From Mesodorylaimus sp. YZB2_4 (lineage: Eukaryota; Nematoda; Enoplea; Dorylaimida; Dorylaimidae), in the NCBI GenBank assembly GCA_030248295.1, contig JASANH010000497.1:62001-126000 (forward strand): 64,000 nt of DNA, given 5' to 3'. The translations under genes were made by a program, and so were the position numbers. Under the pieces are notes generated by a model that had not been told where the DNA came from, made no database searches, and saw only the letters and a list, made by a program, of their open reading frames with translations. This document shows positions 42,000 to 52,600 of this stretch, in pieces; position 1 is the stretch's first letter, and each line of letters begins with the position of its first letter.

Positions 42000-42949
42000 G
42001 AGCAAAGCTAACAGCAATGTTGACCATGTAATTCGATCCGAGGACATTACTATGCAGAACGATTAGCATATTGTCAACTTATGTAGACTTGACGAGGTGA
42101 AAGTGAGTCCACGTCAGCATGGCAGACTGCACCCATCTGATCGTTTGTGTTTGGTTTTGGCATTGTAGCATACGACAAGCGCAGAATGCGCTGCATGCGA
42201 GTCCCAGGTCAGCAGGTAGGGAAGCAAGACGAGCCAAACAAATAGTCATGCAAAGACGTGTGAGGGCAGCCCATCCAGTTTTACCAAGCAGCACACACCC
42301 GACTCGAGAAGGAGGCTAGAACTCGATGCCGTGAGTGGGCACTCGACTGCGAGATGTGAGAACAGGCAACCTCGCTGCGTGGGAAGATGGCTATATCTGG
42401 CCGACGGCACCTCGCCTAGTGTGCCACAGACAAGAATAATTAAGGCCGATGAGGAACCGAATTCATGTGTACACAACATTCGATCTCTCCGCAATATTAG
42501 GCAGAAGGCAGAGAACTTCAAATTTCCCGCCTTTTTTAATAAAACGAGACATTGGGCGGACGTGTAGGACGTCAATGACCTGCGTGACGAGGCCAGTAAT
42601 TGGTGGAAAGGGGGAACTGACTGAGTGGGAAGCACAGGGAGCAGCAAATACAGTTTTTTCATTGGCGGGAAATTCAAAATTTGTCAATTCGAAAACCGGC
42701 GGGTAGAAAAGGAGGGAACCACGCTACGGAGGACGACTGCGGCACGATAGACTACCTGCAGAGGCTGAAACGCAACTAGTAAGATAGAAATTTCATGATT
42801 ATCGATCGTCAGGACAAGAAAAACTACGAGGCGTCACGAAAATTCATTGCAATTTCATAAAAGCCATTCACTTTAAACTAGTTTGGTTTCATGAACTTCG
42901 CACTGGGATTCGGCGACGTAGAAACAGGCTTTATCGACTTCGAGGTGGT
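42000..42949. other. No gene seen; 3' flank of the vWA/TSP1 copy 1
   Basis: The part from about 42750 aligns with 45497-45600 downstream of copy 2 (shared GGCTGAAACGCAA and a later AGAAAAACT), so it is 3' UTR or flank included in the segmental duplication. Nothing recognisable is seen from 42000 to 42740. Confidence 0.4.
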
Positions 42950-44495
42950 TTACGTCAATTTTCGACTCGCGCTCGCCATCGCAGCGCTTTCTGAGATCGA
43001 CAAGTCGACCATGACTTCCGACTGAGCACCCGGCCTGGTGGCACTGGTGGCAGCGTCACTGCTCGTTTTCAGCCTCGAACACATCGCAGCTTTCTTCGTC
43101 AGTTGCTGCTGTCTTCTGGTTGTGACCTTGTTCTTATTGACCAAGACCACAGTTGTTACGATGATCGCGACGATCAGGATGAGAGCGGCTACAGCAACGA
43201 TCACGCCGATAAGCATCATGCTCATGCCGTCGCCCGTCTTCTCATCTTCTCTGACGTTTGGCTTTGCGACTTCCCCAGTTGAGGTGACTCCGCCATCCTT
43301 TGCAGATGTACTTGATGCAGCCATTTTTCCCGGAGTCGTTTTCTCAGTCGTCGTCTTCGACGGGATCGCGGGCGTCGTGAATTCAGTAGTAGTTCGTATC
43401 GCACTTGCGGCAGTGTCTGTCGAGATCGTCGTCGAGATCGCAGTATTGGCGGTGGTGGCAGTTTTAGAAGCTGCCGAGACAATTAGCGTTGATGTCGCCT
43501 CCAGCGTCGTCGTAGTCGTACTCGTTGGGCACGGCTCGCAGTCGATGTGGTGCAGGCAGTTTTCCATTCCTGGAGGCGCTTGACTGGCGGGATTTCTCTC
43601 GATCCTACCGCAGGCGCCTGTGCAGTTGGGCTGTCGTTCCCAAGGCCACTGGCGATCGCACTCCTTCACGCAATCCTTCTCGCCGCACGTCAGGACGTCG
43701 CTCGGAGTCACAGTCTGACACTTGGCATTAGAGTCGCCAAAAGGGTCGGGCGTACTTCCCTGACGACGCGCGTCGGGCTTACACGTTTTTCGATCTTTAT
43801 CCTGGAATCGACAGATGGTGCACACGTCTTGCGTGATGAGATCCTTGAATCGCCAGGCTTCCTCGACTGTGCTGTTGAACAGATTACTGTGTGGCACGCC
43901 CCTGTTCCTCTTCGGAGCGAAGGTTTGAGAGTAATTTTTCACATCCTCGGCGTCTTCCAAGTAAATGACGTAGTGAAAGACGCCCATTTTCTGCATCCTG
44001 CAGAAATTTCTGCACCGCTTTCTGCGTTTTTTCCTAATTGCTCGTGAAATGTTCAAAGTAGAGGAATACCAGCTTTGATCGGTCCTGCTTGAAGTCGAAT
44101 ACGTGTTCTCGAAGGTAGATTAGAGCGATATCTTGGCTCTGAAAGAGTGGGAAGCGCCATGGCGGGAAGTGGTCGATGAAGGCCTGGTAGTCGTTGACGT
44201 CACCTGAAAGATTGAACCAGATTGTCGGTGGGTCTGGACGAGATGTATCTCTGGCGTCAATGATGGCAACTCGCACTTTGTCTTCGCCCAGCTCGAAATA
44301 GTTTGGCAGTCGCGACAGCGAAGACTTGACGTAGTCGTGGTAGTGCTGAGCATGAGATTGAGTGACGGTGATGAAGGCAACGTCCAGCTTGCCACTGATC
44401 TTTTCAATGTTTGAGGTGCGGCTGAGCGATATGGCAGCCATGACCAGCATGTGGACGACCAGAGAAGACGCAGAATTGGAACTAGATTGGGCCAT
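42950..44495 (-). pseudogene. Disrupted copy of the vWA-TSP1-mucin membrane protein (copy 1)
   Basis: Close paralogue of the intact gene at 45672-47252, same strand, single-exon. The reading frame opens at 44495 (MAQSSSNSASS) and runs 153 codons to a TAG at 44034-44036, where copy 2 has TGG (Trp). About 20 bp further on, 15 bases including a perfect 16-bp palindrome (TGCAGAAATTTCTGCA) replace 5 bases of copy 2, a net +10 that shifts frame. After that the frame is intact through vWA end, TSP1-like repeat, Thr-rich stalk, TM helix (MMLIGVIVAVAALILIVAII) and tail to a stop at 42950. An unrecognised intron removing both lesions seems unlikely. Near-identity in the ectodomain suggests recent duplication or gene conversion. 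Confidence 0.75.
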
Positions 44496-45031
44496 ATTTA
44501 GTTTTCGCAAGTGCAAGTCGTGAATCTCGATTCAGGTTAGGATCGACAACGCAGAGAGCGTTAACCGATGCCAGAACACGCAGCGCGAGTCGACAGACCA
44601 AGTGAGCACAGCGCACTCTGGGATAACAGTTCTGAAGGACAGTTTTCAGTATGAGAGGGCCGCACTTTACAATGCTCATCTGCTTACGTGATGTCTGTCG
44701 CAATGAAGCGCCATGGATTAACGCTCACATTACAGCCAAGGAGAAGCAGCTTCGATCCACGACTTTGCGATATGTTCTCCTTCTCATGCCAAGTAAACGG
44801 TCCTCTGTGGCTCACTCTTCGTTTCTGTTGCTGACACCAGCAGTTCTGCTACGCTTGTCGCGAAGGCAGTAAAACACAGCTTGTGCCATGCTGACGATCA
44901 GTCGCTCTTCGTCAGCCAGCCAGAGCAGCCGCTTGTCCACATGCTCTTTCACAAAGTATAATCTCGCCATATGCCATTTTGGAGATGGCCTGTGAAGCCC
45001 CTTAAATCAAGTGCATATTTCTCTTGCTTGA

Positions 45032-45074
45032 AGCCTTGAACCTGAAGATCACTGTGATCTTCAGGTTCAAGGCT
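45032..45074. repeat. 43-bp near-perfect palindrome
   Basis: Left arm AGCCTTGAACCTGAAGATCA and right arm TGATCTTCAGGTTCAAGGCT are exact reverse complements of 20 bp around the 3-base centre CTG. It lies about 540 bp upstream of copy 1. Upstream of copy 2 only one arm is present (near 47483-47500, TGATCTTCTGGTTCAAG), so the inverted duplication is specific to copy 1. Confidence 0.9.
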
Positions 45075-45671
45075 AACTGTAGTGACACGCAACTCATTGG
45101 CTCGAAGCAAGATAATGTGAAGCAGATCAAGGCTCATCCGAATTGGCTGCGTCTGAGAGTCCCGCTAGCAAAATGACGTTTGTGAAGAGCTACAGTAACA
45201 AAAAGGCGAGTGGAAAGGGAGGGATTTGGTGATCACGAAGCTGGCACATCCGGATTGTAGGGACCACAGCTGAGGCTAAAAACGGGGTGAAAATTGTCGA
45301 TTTCTCCCATGCCTCTTCGATTTCGCCAGCGAGAGTGGACTGACAATGAAAACGAAGCATAGGCTGGTTCATTTAGAATTTAAAAGTTGGCTGTTTAATG
45401 CGAACGATTGCTGTCAAAGTTCAAAAACTGACTTGTGGAAAACGAGGGGTACATGCTAGAGTATAAACCAGCATCGACGACTTATTTGACTCAATAGACT
45501 TCTTGCACAGGCTGAAACGCAATAAGCATGATTGGAATCCATAGATCAATTAGTCATCAAGACCAGAAAAACTGTAACTAAGAGAAAGTTACACGCAGAC
45601 TCATGACGATTTCTTGACAAAGACTATTTTTCAATAATCACTTTCATCAAGTTTGATGAAATCGAGTCACT

Positions 45672-47252
45672 TTACGAGTTTGGTTTCATGGATTTGGCAC
45701 CAGGTTTCATCGACATTCGACTATGTTTCGTCGACTTGCGATCGCGGCTCATCATCGCTGTGCTTTCTGAGATCGACAAGTCAGCCTTGACATCCGACTG
45801 AGCACCACCCACCCTGGTGGCACCAGTAGCAACTTCATGGCCCTTTATCTGCTTCGAAGACATCGTAGCGTTCTTCTTTGTTATTTGCTGTTGTCTCTCA
45901 GCCGCAGCCTTCTTCTTCTTGACCAAGACCACAGCGGCGATGATCACGACGATCAGGATGACAGCGATCACAGCAACGATGATGCCAATAAGCATCATGC
46001 TCATGCCGTCACCTGTCTTATCATCGCCTGTGACGTTCGGCTTCGCGTCCTCTCCACTTGTGCTCGATTTGTCCATTTTTCTAGGAGCCGTTTCCAGAGT
46101 CGGCGTCGAGGTCGTTTCTTGGGTCGTGGGCTTGGTGGTTGTTGGCATCGTACTCGCGGCTGTGAAGGTTACAGCGGCGGCTGTCGAAGTCGTCGTCGGC
46201 GTTGGCGTTGATGCAGCAGTAGTGCTGGTGGTCGCAGTTTCTGTGGGCGTCCATAGTGTTGACATCGTCGTCGTCGTAGTCGTACTCGTTGTTGGGCATG
46301 GCTCGCAGTCGATGTGCTCCAGACAGTTTTCCATTCCTGGAGGCGCTTGACTGGCGGGATTTCTCTCGATCCTACCGCAGGCGCCTGTGCAGTTGGGCTG
46401 TCGTTCCCAAGGCCACTGGCGATCGCACTCCTTCACGCAATCCTCCTCGCCGCACGTCAGGACGTCGCTCGGAGTCACAGTCTGACACTTGGCATTAGAG
46501 TCGCCGAAAGGGTCGGGCGTACTTCCCTGACGACGCGCGTCGGGCTTACACGTTTTTCGATCTTTATCCTGGAATCGACAGATGGTGCACACGTCTTGCG
46601 TGATGAGATCCTTGAATCGCCAGGCTTCCTCGACTGTGCTGTTGAACAGATTACTGTGTGGCACGCCCCTGTTCCTCTTCGGAGCGAAGGTTTGAGAGTA
46701 ATTTTTCACATCCTCGGCGTCTTCCAAGTAAATGACGTAGTGAAAGACGCCCATTTTCTGCATCCGTTCCACCGCTTTCTGCGTTTTTTCCCAATTGCTC
46801 GTGAAATGTTCAAAGTAGAGGAATACCATCTTTGATCGGTCCTGTTTGAAGTCGAATACGTGTTCTCGAAGGTAGATCAGAGCGATATCGTGGCTCTGAA
46901 AGAGTGGGAAGCGCCATGGCGGGAAGTGGTCGATGAAGGCCTGGTAGTCGTTGACGTCACCTGAAAGATTGAACCAGATTGTCGGCGGGAGTGGACGAGA
47001 TTGTCCTGCAGCGTCAATAACGGCTACGCGGACGTTGTCTTCGCCAAGCTCGAAATAGTTTGGCAGACGCGACAGCGAAGCCTTGACGTAGTCGTGGTAG
47101 TGCTGAGCATGAGATTGAGTGACGGTGATGAAGGCAATGTCCATTTTCCCACTGATCTTTTCAATGTTTGAGGTGCGGCTGAGCGATATGGCAGCCTTGA
47201 CCAGCATGTGGACGACCAGAGAAGACGCAGAATTGGAACTAGATTGGGCCAT
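45672..47252 (-). CDS. Type I membrane protein: vWA-like domain, TSP1-like repeat, Thr-rich stalk, TM helix
   Basis: Intronless, 526 codons from MAQSSSNSASS; the frame stays open upstream to 47498, but copy 1 supports this start. A weak hydrophobic leader (SLVVHMLVKAAISLS) is followed by about 190 residues with the vWA pattern: MDIAFITVT strand, NVRVAVID strand, helix DIALIYLREHVF, strand KMVFLYFEHF, VERMQKMGVFHYVIYL. The MIDAS DxSxS and TDG motifs are absent. A Cys cluster and a TSP1-like WPWERQPNCTGACGR...PPGMENC follow, then about 90 residues of Thr/Ser/Pro mucin-like stalk, TM helix GIIVAVIAVILIVVIIAAVV, stop-transfer KKKK and a basic Ser-rich tail. Likely a heavily O-glycosylated surface adhesion or receptor protein; ligand unknown. 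The architecture resembles apicomplexan TRAP adhesins, presumably by convergence. Confidence 0.75.
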   Translation of the reverse strand: MAQSSSNSASSLVVHMLVKAAISLSRTSNIEKISGKMDIAFITVTQSHAQHYHDYVKASLSRLPNYFELGEDNVRVAVIDAAGQSRPLPPTIWFNLSGDVNDYQAFIDHFPPWRFPLFQSHDIALIYLREHVFDFKQDRSKMVFLYFEHFTSNWEKTQKAVERMQKMGVFHYVIYLEDAEDVKNYSQTFAPKRNRGVPHSNLFNSTVEEAWRFKDLITQDVCTICRFQDKDRKTCKPDARRQGSTPDPFGDSNAKCQTVTPSDVLTCGEEDCVKECDRQWPWERQPNCTGACGRIERNPASQAPPGMENCLEHIDCEPCPTTSTTTTTTMSTLWTPTETATTSTTAASTPTPTTTSTAAAVTFTAASTMPTTTKPTTQETTSTPTLETAPRKMDKSSTSGEDAKPNVTGDDKTGDGMSMMLIGIIVAVIAVILIVVIIAAVVLVKKKKAAAERQQQITKKNATMSSKQIKGHEVATGATRVGGAQSDVKADLSISESTAMMSRDRKSTKHSRMSMKPGAKSMKPNS

Positions 47253-47691
47253 ATTTAGTTTTTGCAGGCGGAAGTAGTGAATCTCGATTTCGACGCTGAT
47301 CGACAAAGACGATGAGACTTTGAGAAGGAGCGCGCAGGAAGCGTTGCGCGATGACAATAAACCCAGAACGAGTCGACAGGGCGAGTACACAGAGCGCATA
47401 CATGAATGACTGTTTCTAAGCATGCTCGAGCTTGAGCGGCTGTACTTTACAATTCGCATCTGCCCAGTCCCCGTCCACTGCTTGATCTTCTGGTTCAAGA
47501 CTTACTGTAGCGATATTCACCACATTGGCTGTGTCTGAGAATATGCTAGCAAAGATGACGTTTGAGAGCGCTAACAAGAAGGCGAGGGAAAGAGAGGGAT
47601 TTGGTGATCGGGAAGCCGATCTGGTCAGCCATAGCGCACTGCGGATATGACAGCTGAATCATTGAACATACGGGGTCGTGGGCAGTCTTAC

Positions 47692-47917
47692 CTGTGCTCG
47701 TAATCACCCTCGCCCGACTCCTCATCACGGCCGAATAAAGTATTCGAGGCGAAGAAGATGCTCGGACGACTCTCCCGTTTTCGCATACTGCCATAAGAAT
47801 GTGGCTCAGATTCTGTCAGTTCCACAGAATTGAAAAGCATGGTGGATCGTCGCCGATCTCCGTACCCATAAGTACTCGGTCGTCGACTCGAGCCGGCAAT
47901 AAATATGGAGGCCCTGC
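47692..47917 (-). CDS. Internal coding exon of an unidentified gene (Ser/Arg-rich linker)
   Basis: Bounded by acceptor CTTTCAG and donor CACAG/GTAAGACT, it encodes 74 codons in one frame: RASIFIAGSSRRPSTYGYGD, then RRRSTMLFNSVELTESEPHS and RPSIFFASNTLFGRDEESGE, ending phase 2. It looks like a phosphorylatable cytoplasmic linker (RRxS sites) of a channel, transporter or scaffold. No neighbouring exon is certain. The phase matches the exon at 41499-41642, which would place the vWA/TSP1 pair inside an intron of this gene. Confidence 0.5.
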
Positions 47918-48284
47918 CTGAAAGCGAGGTGGAAAATGTGATTAGGGCGGAGTGACTGGCGTGTCATCTTAGATTCATGCGGGAGTAAATAACTTAATGC
48001 AGGCGGCATTCGAACCCCTGCCAAGCAAGATGGAGACCTTGGCCACAGCCCGTGAACTGGAAGAAGAGATTGATCTTGCATGCCAGCATGCTGATTAGTA
48101 TATCAGTAAGGCACCGTGCACTCTGCGCAGGCATCAGATTTTGTAATATGCTCAGTCGAGGGTGAAGGGACTTATCACACATGATATGGGGCGGAACAGG
48201 ATTTCTGAAGCCAGTACTAACCAGCTGAGGTGTTTTATAAAAACTACCTGCTGAAAAGCTAAGGCCAGTACTCTGCCTGTATCT

Positions 48285-48400
48285 TACTGGTGGCGCAGTG
48301 GGTAAATCGTCTGTCTCTCACGCAGCTGCCAGCGAGTGTTGGACTCGCGGCAGGGTAAACCATTCTGAGCACTGTGTTGGTGATGTGGTTAAATAGGGAC
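48285..48400 (+). repeat. tRNA-derived SINE
   Basis: A-box-like TGGTGGCGCAGTGGGTAAAT and B-box-like GTGTTGGACTCGCGGCAGGG, then GTAAAC and GGTGATGTGGTTAAATAGGG. The same architecture as the 15548-15700 element. Confidence 0.55.
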
Positions 48401-48489
48401 AAGAATGTGAGATTCGGCAGGACAATCAGTGAATACAGTACGCGGTATTAGAGTACACCAAGCAGCTAGAATTCCTAAGGCACTAAATA

Positions 48490-48600
48490 AAAAACGCGCC
48501 TTCAGCAGGATTTGAACCCGCACCCGGGATCAGCAGACCATTTCACTGCCCACCACAGGTCTGCTTTTGTCCGCAAGTGAGGAGGGATTGCTGGCCATAA
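48490..48600 (-). repeat. tRNA-like element with pol III terminator
   Basis: On the minus strand, an A-box-like TGGGCAGTGAAATGG, then GGTGCGGGTTCAAATCC (B-box) and, just after, a T6 run that would stop pol III. The arms do not form a clean tRNA cloverleaf, so it is called a SINE or tRNA pseudogene. Confidence 0.4.
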
Positions 48601-49625
48601 ACACCCTCCAACCTGCTGCAGTGAGTGCCCCCGGTGGTGGCACTCCATCGAAGCACACCTGCGGCCCCCTCTCCGTGAAACAGAGATTGTGCGCCAGCAA
48701 GACCCCTCCCTACTCACTTCCTCTCCTCGTGTGCCTCCGCCAGTGGGCAGCCGGGTAAGCGAACATGATCAACAATTGTAGTCACCGAGACACCGTGGTT
48801 TCCAAAAAGCTAGGCCACTTTTAACCAAACGCGCCCATGTTCCTAAAACCACTCCAAGAATGACAAGAATTCTGAGCCAGCGAAAAGAAGTCTAATTCAT
48901 GGATGACTGATGGCAACAAGCCCCCAGTTTGGTATAAAACAAGCCGGCTATGCGCTCGGGCAAACGGAAGGCAGTCGTTTTTTACAACTCGAGCCAGTAG
49001 CTTTATTGGCGTGCAGGCGGGCGAAGCGATGTGCACTAGGCAGCTATAAATGCTCAAATTGGCCAGCCCCATTGCATATGCGGTTACTGATTAGAAAGCC
49101 TCGCTGGCTGACTGGCCGCGGGAGGAACGAGGGGCAGTTTTGACTAATGCCGACATTCGAATAGGCCCTCCACGCTAATTAATTCCATTCACTAATAAAA
49201 ACTGGGCCCGAGCAAAGTGCATGGCTAATTTAAGTGGACAAGGCCTTATCTAAACGAGAGGCCAGCGCAGAACTGTCAGTGCGGCTTCCTGCCCTTTGGC
49301 TTCTCGACTGAACCAATCCCCCGACAAGCCTCCAAAAATACGGCATGTACTCTCCATATCAGACCCGTATAACGGCCAGTTTTTCCACAGGAAACTATAA
49401 AATCAATATATTGATCGATATTATCACTGGGCCAGTAAAAGTGCATAGTCACCTAAAACATATCAGCTCAGTGCCAAGCTCACGAGCAGCTCATAAATTA
49501 TATAAACTCGTTATTACAGCTCTGCTACAGGTAGATAAAACAATTTCGTTTCTCCGGCGTGTGTTCATCCAATCTAAAAAAGACCATACTCGCAGCGTGT
49601 TGTCAAACAAACACACCCGACTTAC

Positions 49626-52600
49626 CTATCGTAAATGACACCATCCAAACTGGCCTTTTTCATGAACTCAATATTCTTCGTCTCGTCCAAATCATCGCCC
49701 CATACGAAACACACCAACCCGCTATTCCGCGCCTTCTTGATCAAATCTGGTGTTCGCAAGAGTTCTTCGCTATGAAAGCAAACACCCTAAAAAACGAAAT
49801 CAATCGATAAGAAGGAAAATTGAGAGATGACATTCAACTTACCAAAAGACCTTCGCTCAAGGCGAATTCGATAGCCGACTCGGACGATTTGGCCAACGGA
49901 TTCATGTATTGGGGATAACGCTGGGTGACTCCTTGAGTCAGGAACAGCGTCGGGTACTTGTTCTGTTTCATGTTAAGCCTGCACAAAATTGTTTCGTTGA
50001 GGATAGAAATCATTGCAACAGGCTGCATGGCCGTGGATTGGAGTGGATGGCCTCGAAGCTCTCCAGGCGCAGGAGCCAGAAACATCAACCCGACAGGTTT
50101 CTGCCTCGCCTGCAGGGCCAACGAAGGCGAGCCACCAAACTGCTCTGGGTACGAGGCGGCCAGTCAGGGTAACTAAACACACAACCTCCCCCACAGGCCA
50201 AACACACGGTTACACCATTACTCGCTGTCAGTTGGGGACTATCGCTACAGTAGGCCTCATAAGAATGTGTTTGCAGGCTCGACTGGCAATCGATACTCTC
50301 CGCGCAGCCGGCAGCTGCGAGCGTCACCCGTCAGAAGATGTTTCAGCCATGAACGAGGTCGGCTGCCCTGGGTTTTGGCGTCCACAGGTCACATTCTCCA
50401 GCAGACGGACCCGGCCGCATTACATGTGGCCTCTATTTATCTTGTAAAAATCTTACTTTTTTCCTTGCCAGCTAGTTTCTTCTATCATCTATGTACATCT
50501 TGCGCCTAAGCAGTGTTGCAGTGGGGTGTCACCTGCGATCAGCGACCCTATTTCGGAACACTGGCAGGATGTGTTCTCCAATGCTGTATTTTAGAGGGAA
50601 AAACCCGTCGGGTTGATGTTTCAGACTCCTTTGACATAGGCAGAAGTCTTGGATTTCCTGATCCTACCAAATGAAGGCGCCAATGTAGAGTGCGGCCATC
50701 CAGGCTCCCGCAGCGACGCCAGCCCCTCCTAATGAACCTCCACGAGCTTTATAATTTATCCTTAGTTGAAACATAACCTGAAACCATATTTTACACATTG
50801 CAGGAACGTGCCTCCTGCATTTTGTAGAGCGTGCGGGTGTCATTAGCACAAACATTCCCAACTTGCATCTAGCTTTATTCACTACCAAACCGAAAACACG
50901 GCGTTCTTTCGCGGAATGAGTAAAATATGGTTTCAGATCACGGTCCCCTCAGCTGTAAGCCATGCATCTGCGTCCTCTTCTCATCTGATCTACATGACTT
51001 ACATCATGCATAGTTCGGGGCAGAACGATGAGAAAACGACTCGGCGATCCTTGGCATTCGTCATTACATCCTCCAGAATACGATCAACGTACAAGTTCAT
51101 TTCGAAAAAGTCTTCACATTCCGACTTCCCGTCCTGAAACACATGGGATCATGCGGCACTGCACTCTTCATACAGTGTCAGTCACCGTGGCCAGAGTAGT
51201 CTGCCATCAGTCGCAGGCCCATCTCATTAGCAAAATGGGGGCTGCACTGCGCTGAAAGGCTCCAACGCCGCCTGAAATAACTTCTGGCACCATGTCTGTC
51301 ATCATGAATCCCTGGCAGCCCTGCAAAACTATATTGCAATGCGCCTGTGCGTGGCTTGCTACTTCTGGTGTCATAAACTGCGGCCACCAAGACTGAACGG
51401 GCGACCGCAACAACACCCACCGAGTGATCAACAGGTGCACAGAAAACGCGGGAGATTCAAAATTTAAATCGCAAACTGCAGGCTTTTCTACTTCTCACCC
51501 CCGGAATGCAGACATTTGCTTACCTCAGTACGCAAGGGATACTTGATCTCCACATTGAATCCCAAACAAGGCGGCATCGCATCGAACGTTTCCGACAACA
51601 ATGGAAACGCGCGTTTACTCGGATCAGCTTTTTCCTCGTCTCGATCGACCATGGGCATGGAACTACGTTTTTCCGGCTTCAGTAAATCGTAGGCGTGACG
51701 AATCTGAATTGATGAAAACCAATAGCTCTCCTGCAGGTGCACCACAACTTGCCAACCACAATCGACCAAAACAGCCATTTCCACTCGACTTACCTCCAAT
51801 TTCCTCAATTGATCCAAGGTGAAATCTTTGAACGAGTATTCTTTCAAAACACCATTCTCTTTCAAACAAACTTGGAAATCGTGGAAAAGAACGGGCACGT
51901 GATCTTTCGTTAATTGTACATCGAATTCCACAAAATCAGCTCCCTCAAATTCATAAATGACCCTGCTGAAACTGGATCAAATCAATAATCTTACTTTTTC
52001 GAATGCCGTAATCAAAGATTTCAATGTGTTCTCGCGTTCAATAGCTTCCCTGAAAAATTTCATTCCAAGCATGCGGCCATTTTTAATCAATTCATGTTTG
52101 TTAAGATTGATCGACTGAATTGATTTTGAATGATTAAATCAATCGATATCGATCGATCGTTCGATTGAATTGATTTGACCATGATCAAATCAATCAAATC
52201 AATCAATATCAGTCGTTTGATTGAACTGATTTTGAATATGATCAGATGAATCGATACTCATCGATCAGTTAAACTGATTTTTACTGGGATCAAACCAATC
52301 GATTTCAAACACGATCGAATCAATCGATATCGACTTAGTTCAGAGTGGAGAAATCAATATTAAGCAGATCACAAGATCTGATCTGTCGCGAATGACCAGT
52401 TTACCGGAATTTGATCAATCGATATCCACTCGATCTATATCACATTGAGGTTTCGATTCTAATTAATCGATTGATCAGATACCTCGATATGTTCAAATAC
52501 CGAATGTTGACAGATAAGGAACAAAAAATGACCAAAAAGCTAATCGATCGTTCAAAAACTCTGTATTTTCGATCAGAAATAATCGACTGATCGAGAGCAA

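Larger units (their letters stand above)
47918..49625. other. Gene-poor interval with SINE-like elements
   Basis: Contains a tRNA-derived SINE at 48285-48400 and a tRNA-like element on the minus strand at 48490-48600. The last few codons and 3' UTR of GPCPD1 should lie between 49400 and 49625; a candidate acceptor GTAGCAG near 49520 would add RAVITSLYNL and a stop. Nothing else is recognised. Confidence 0.4.

Noticed and set aside
43038-43583. 181-codon and similar plus-strand frames opposite the vWA/TSP1 genes, rich in Val/Ala
   Set aside because: Antisense of the Thr-rich stalk and TM helix; present in both copies only because the sense genes are paralogous.
47253-47498. Longer N-terminus for the intact vWA/TSP1 gene (82 extra codons)
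   Set aside because: Copy 1 has stops in this region and its homology starts at the same MAQSSS methionine, so the extension is probably 5' UTR.
48490-48600. Functional tRNA gene
   Set aside because: A-box, B-box and T-run are present but acceptor and anticodon stems do not pair convincingly.
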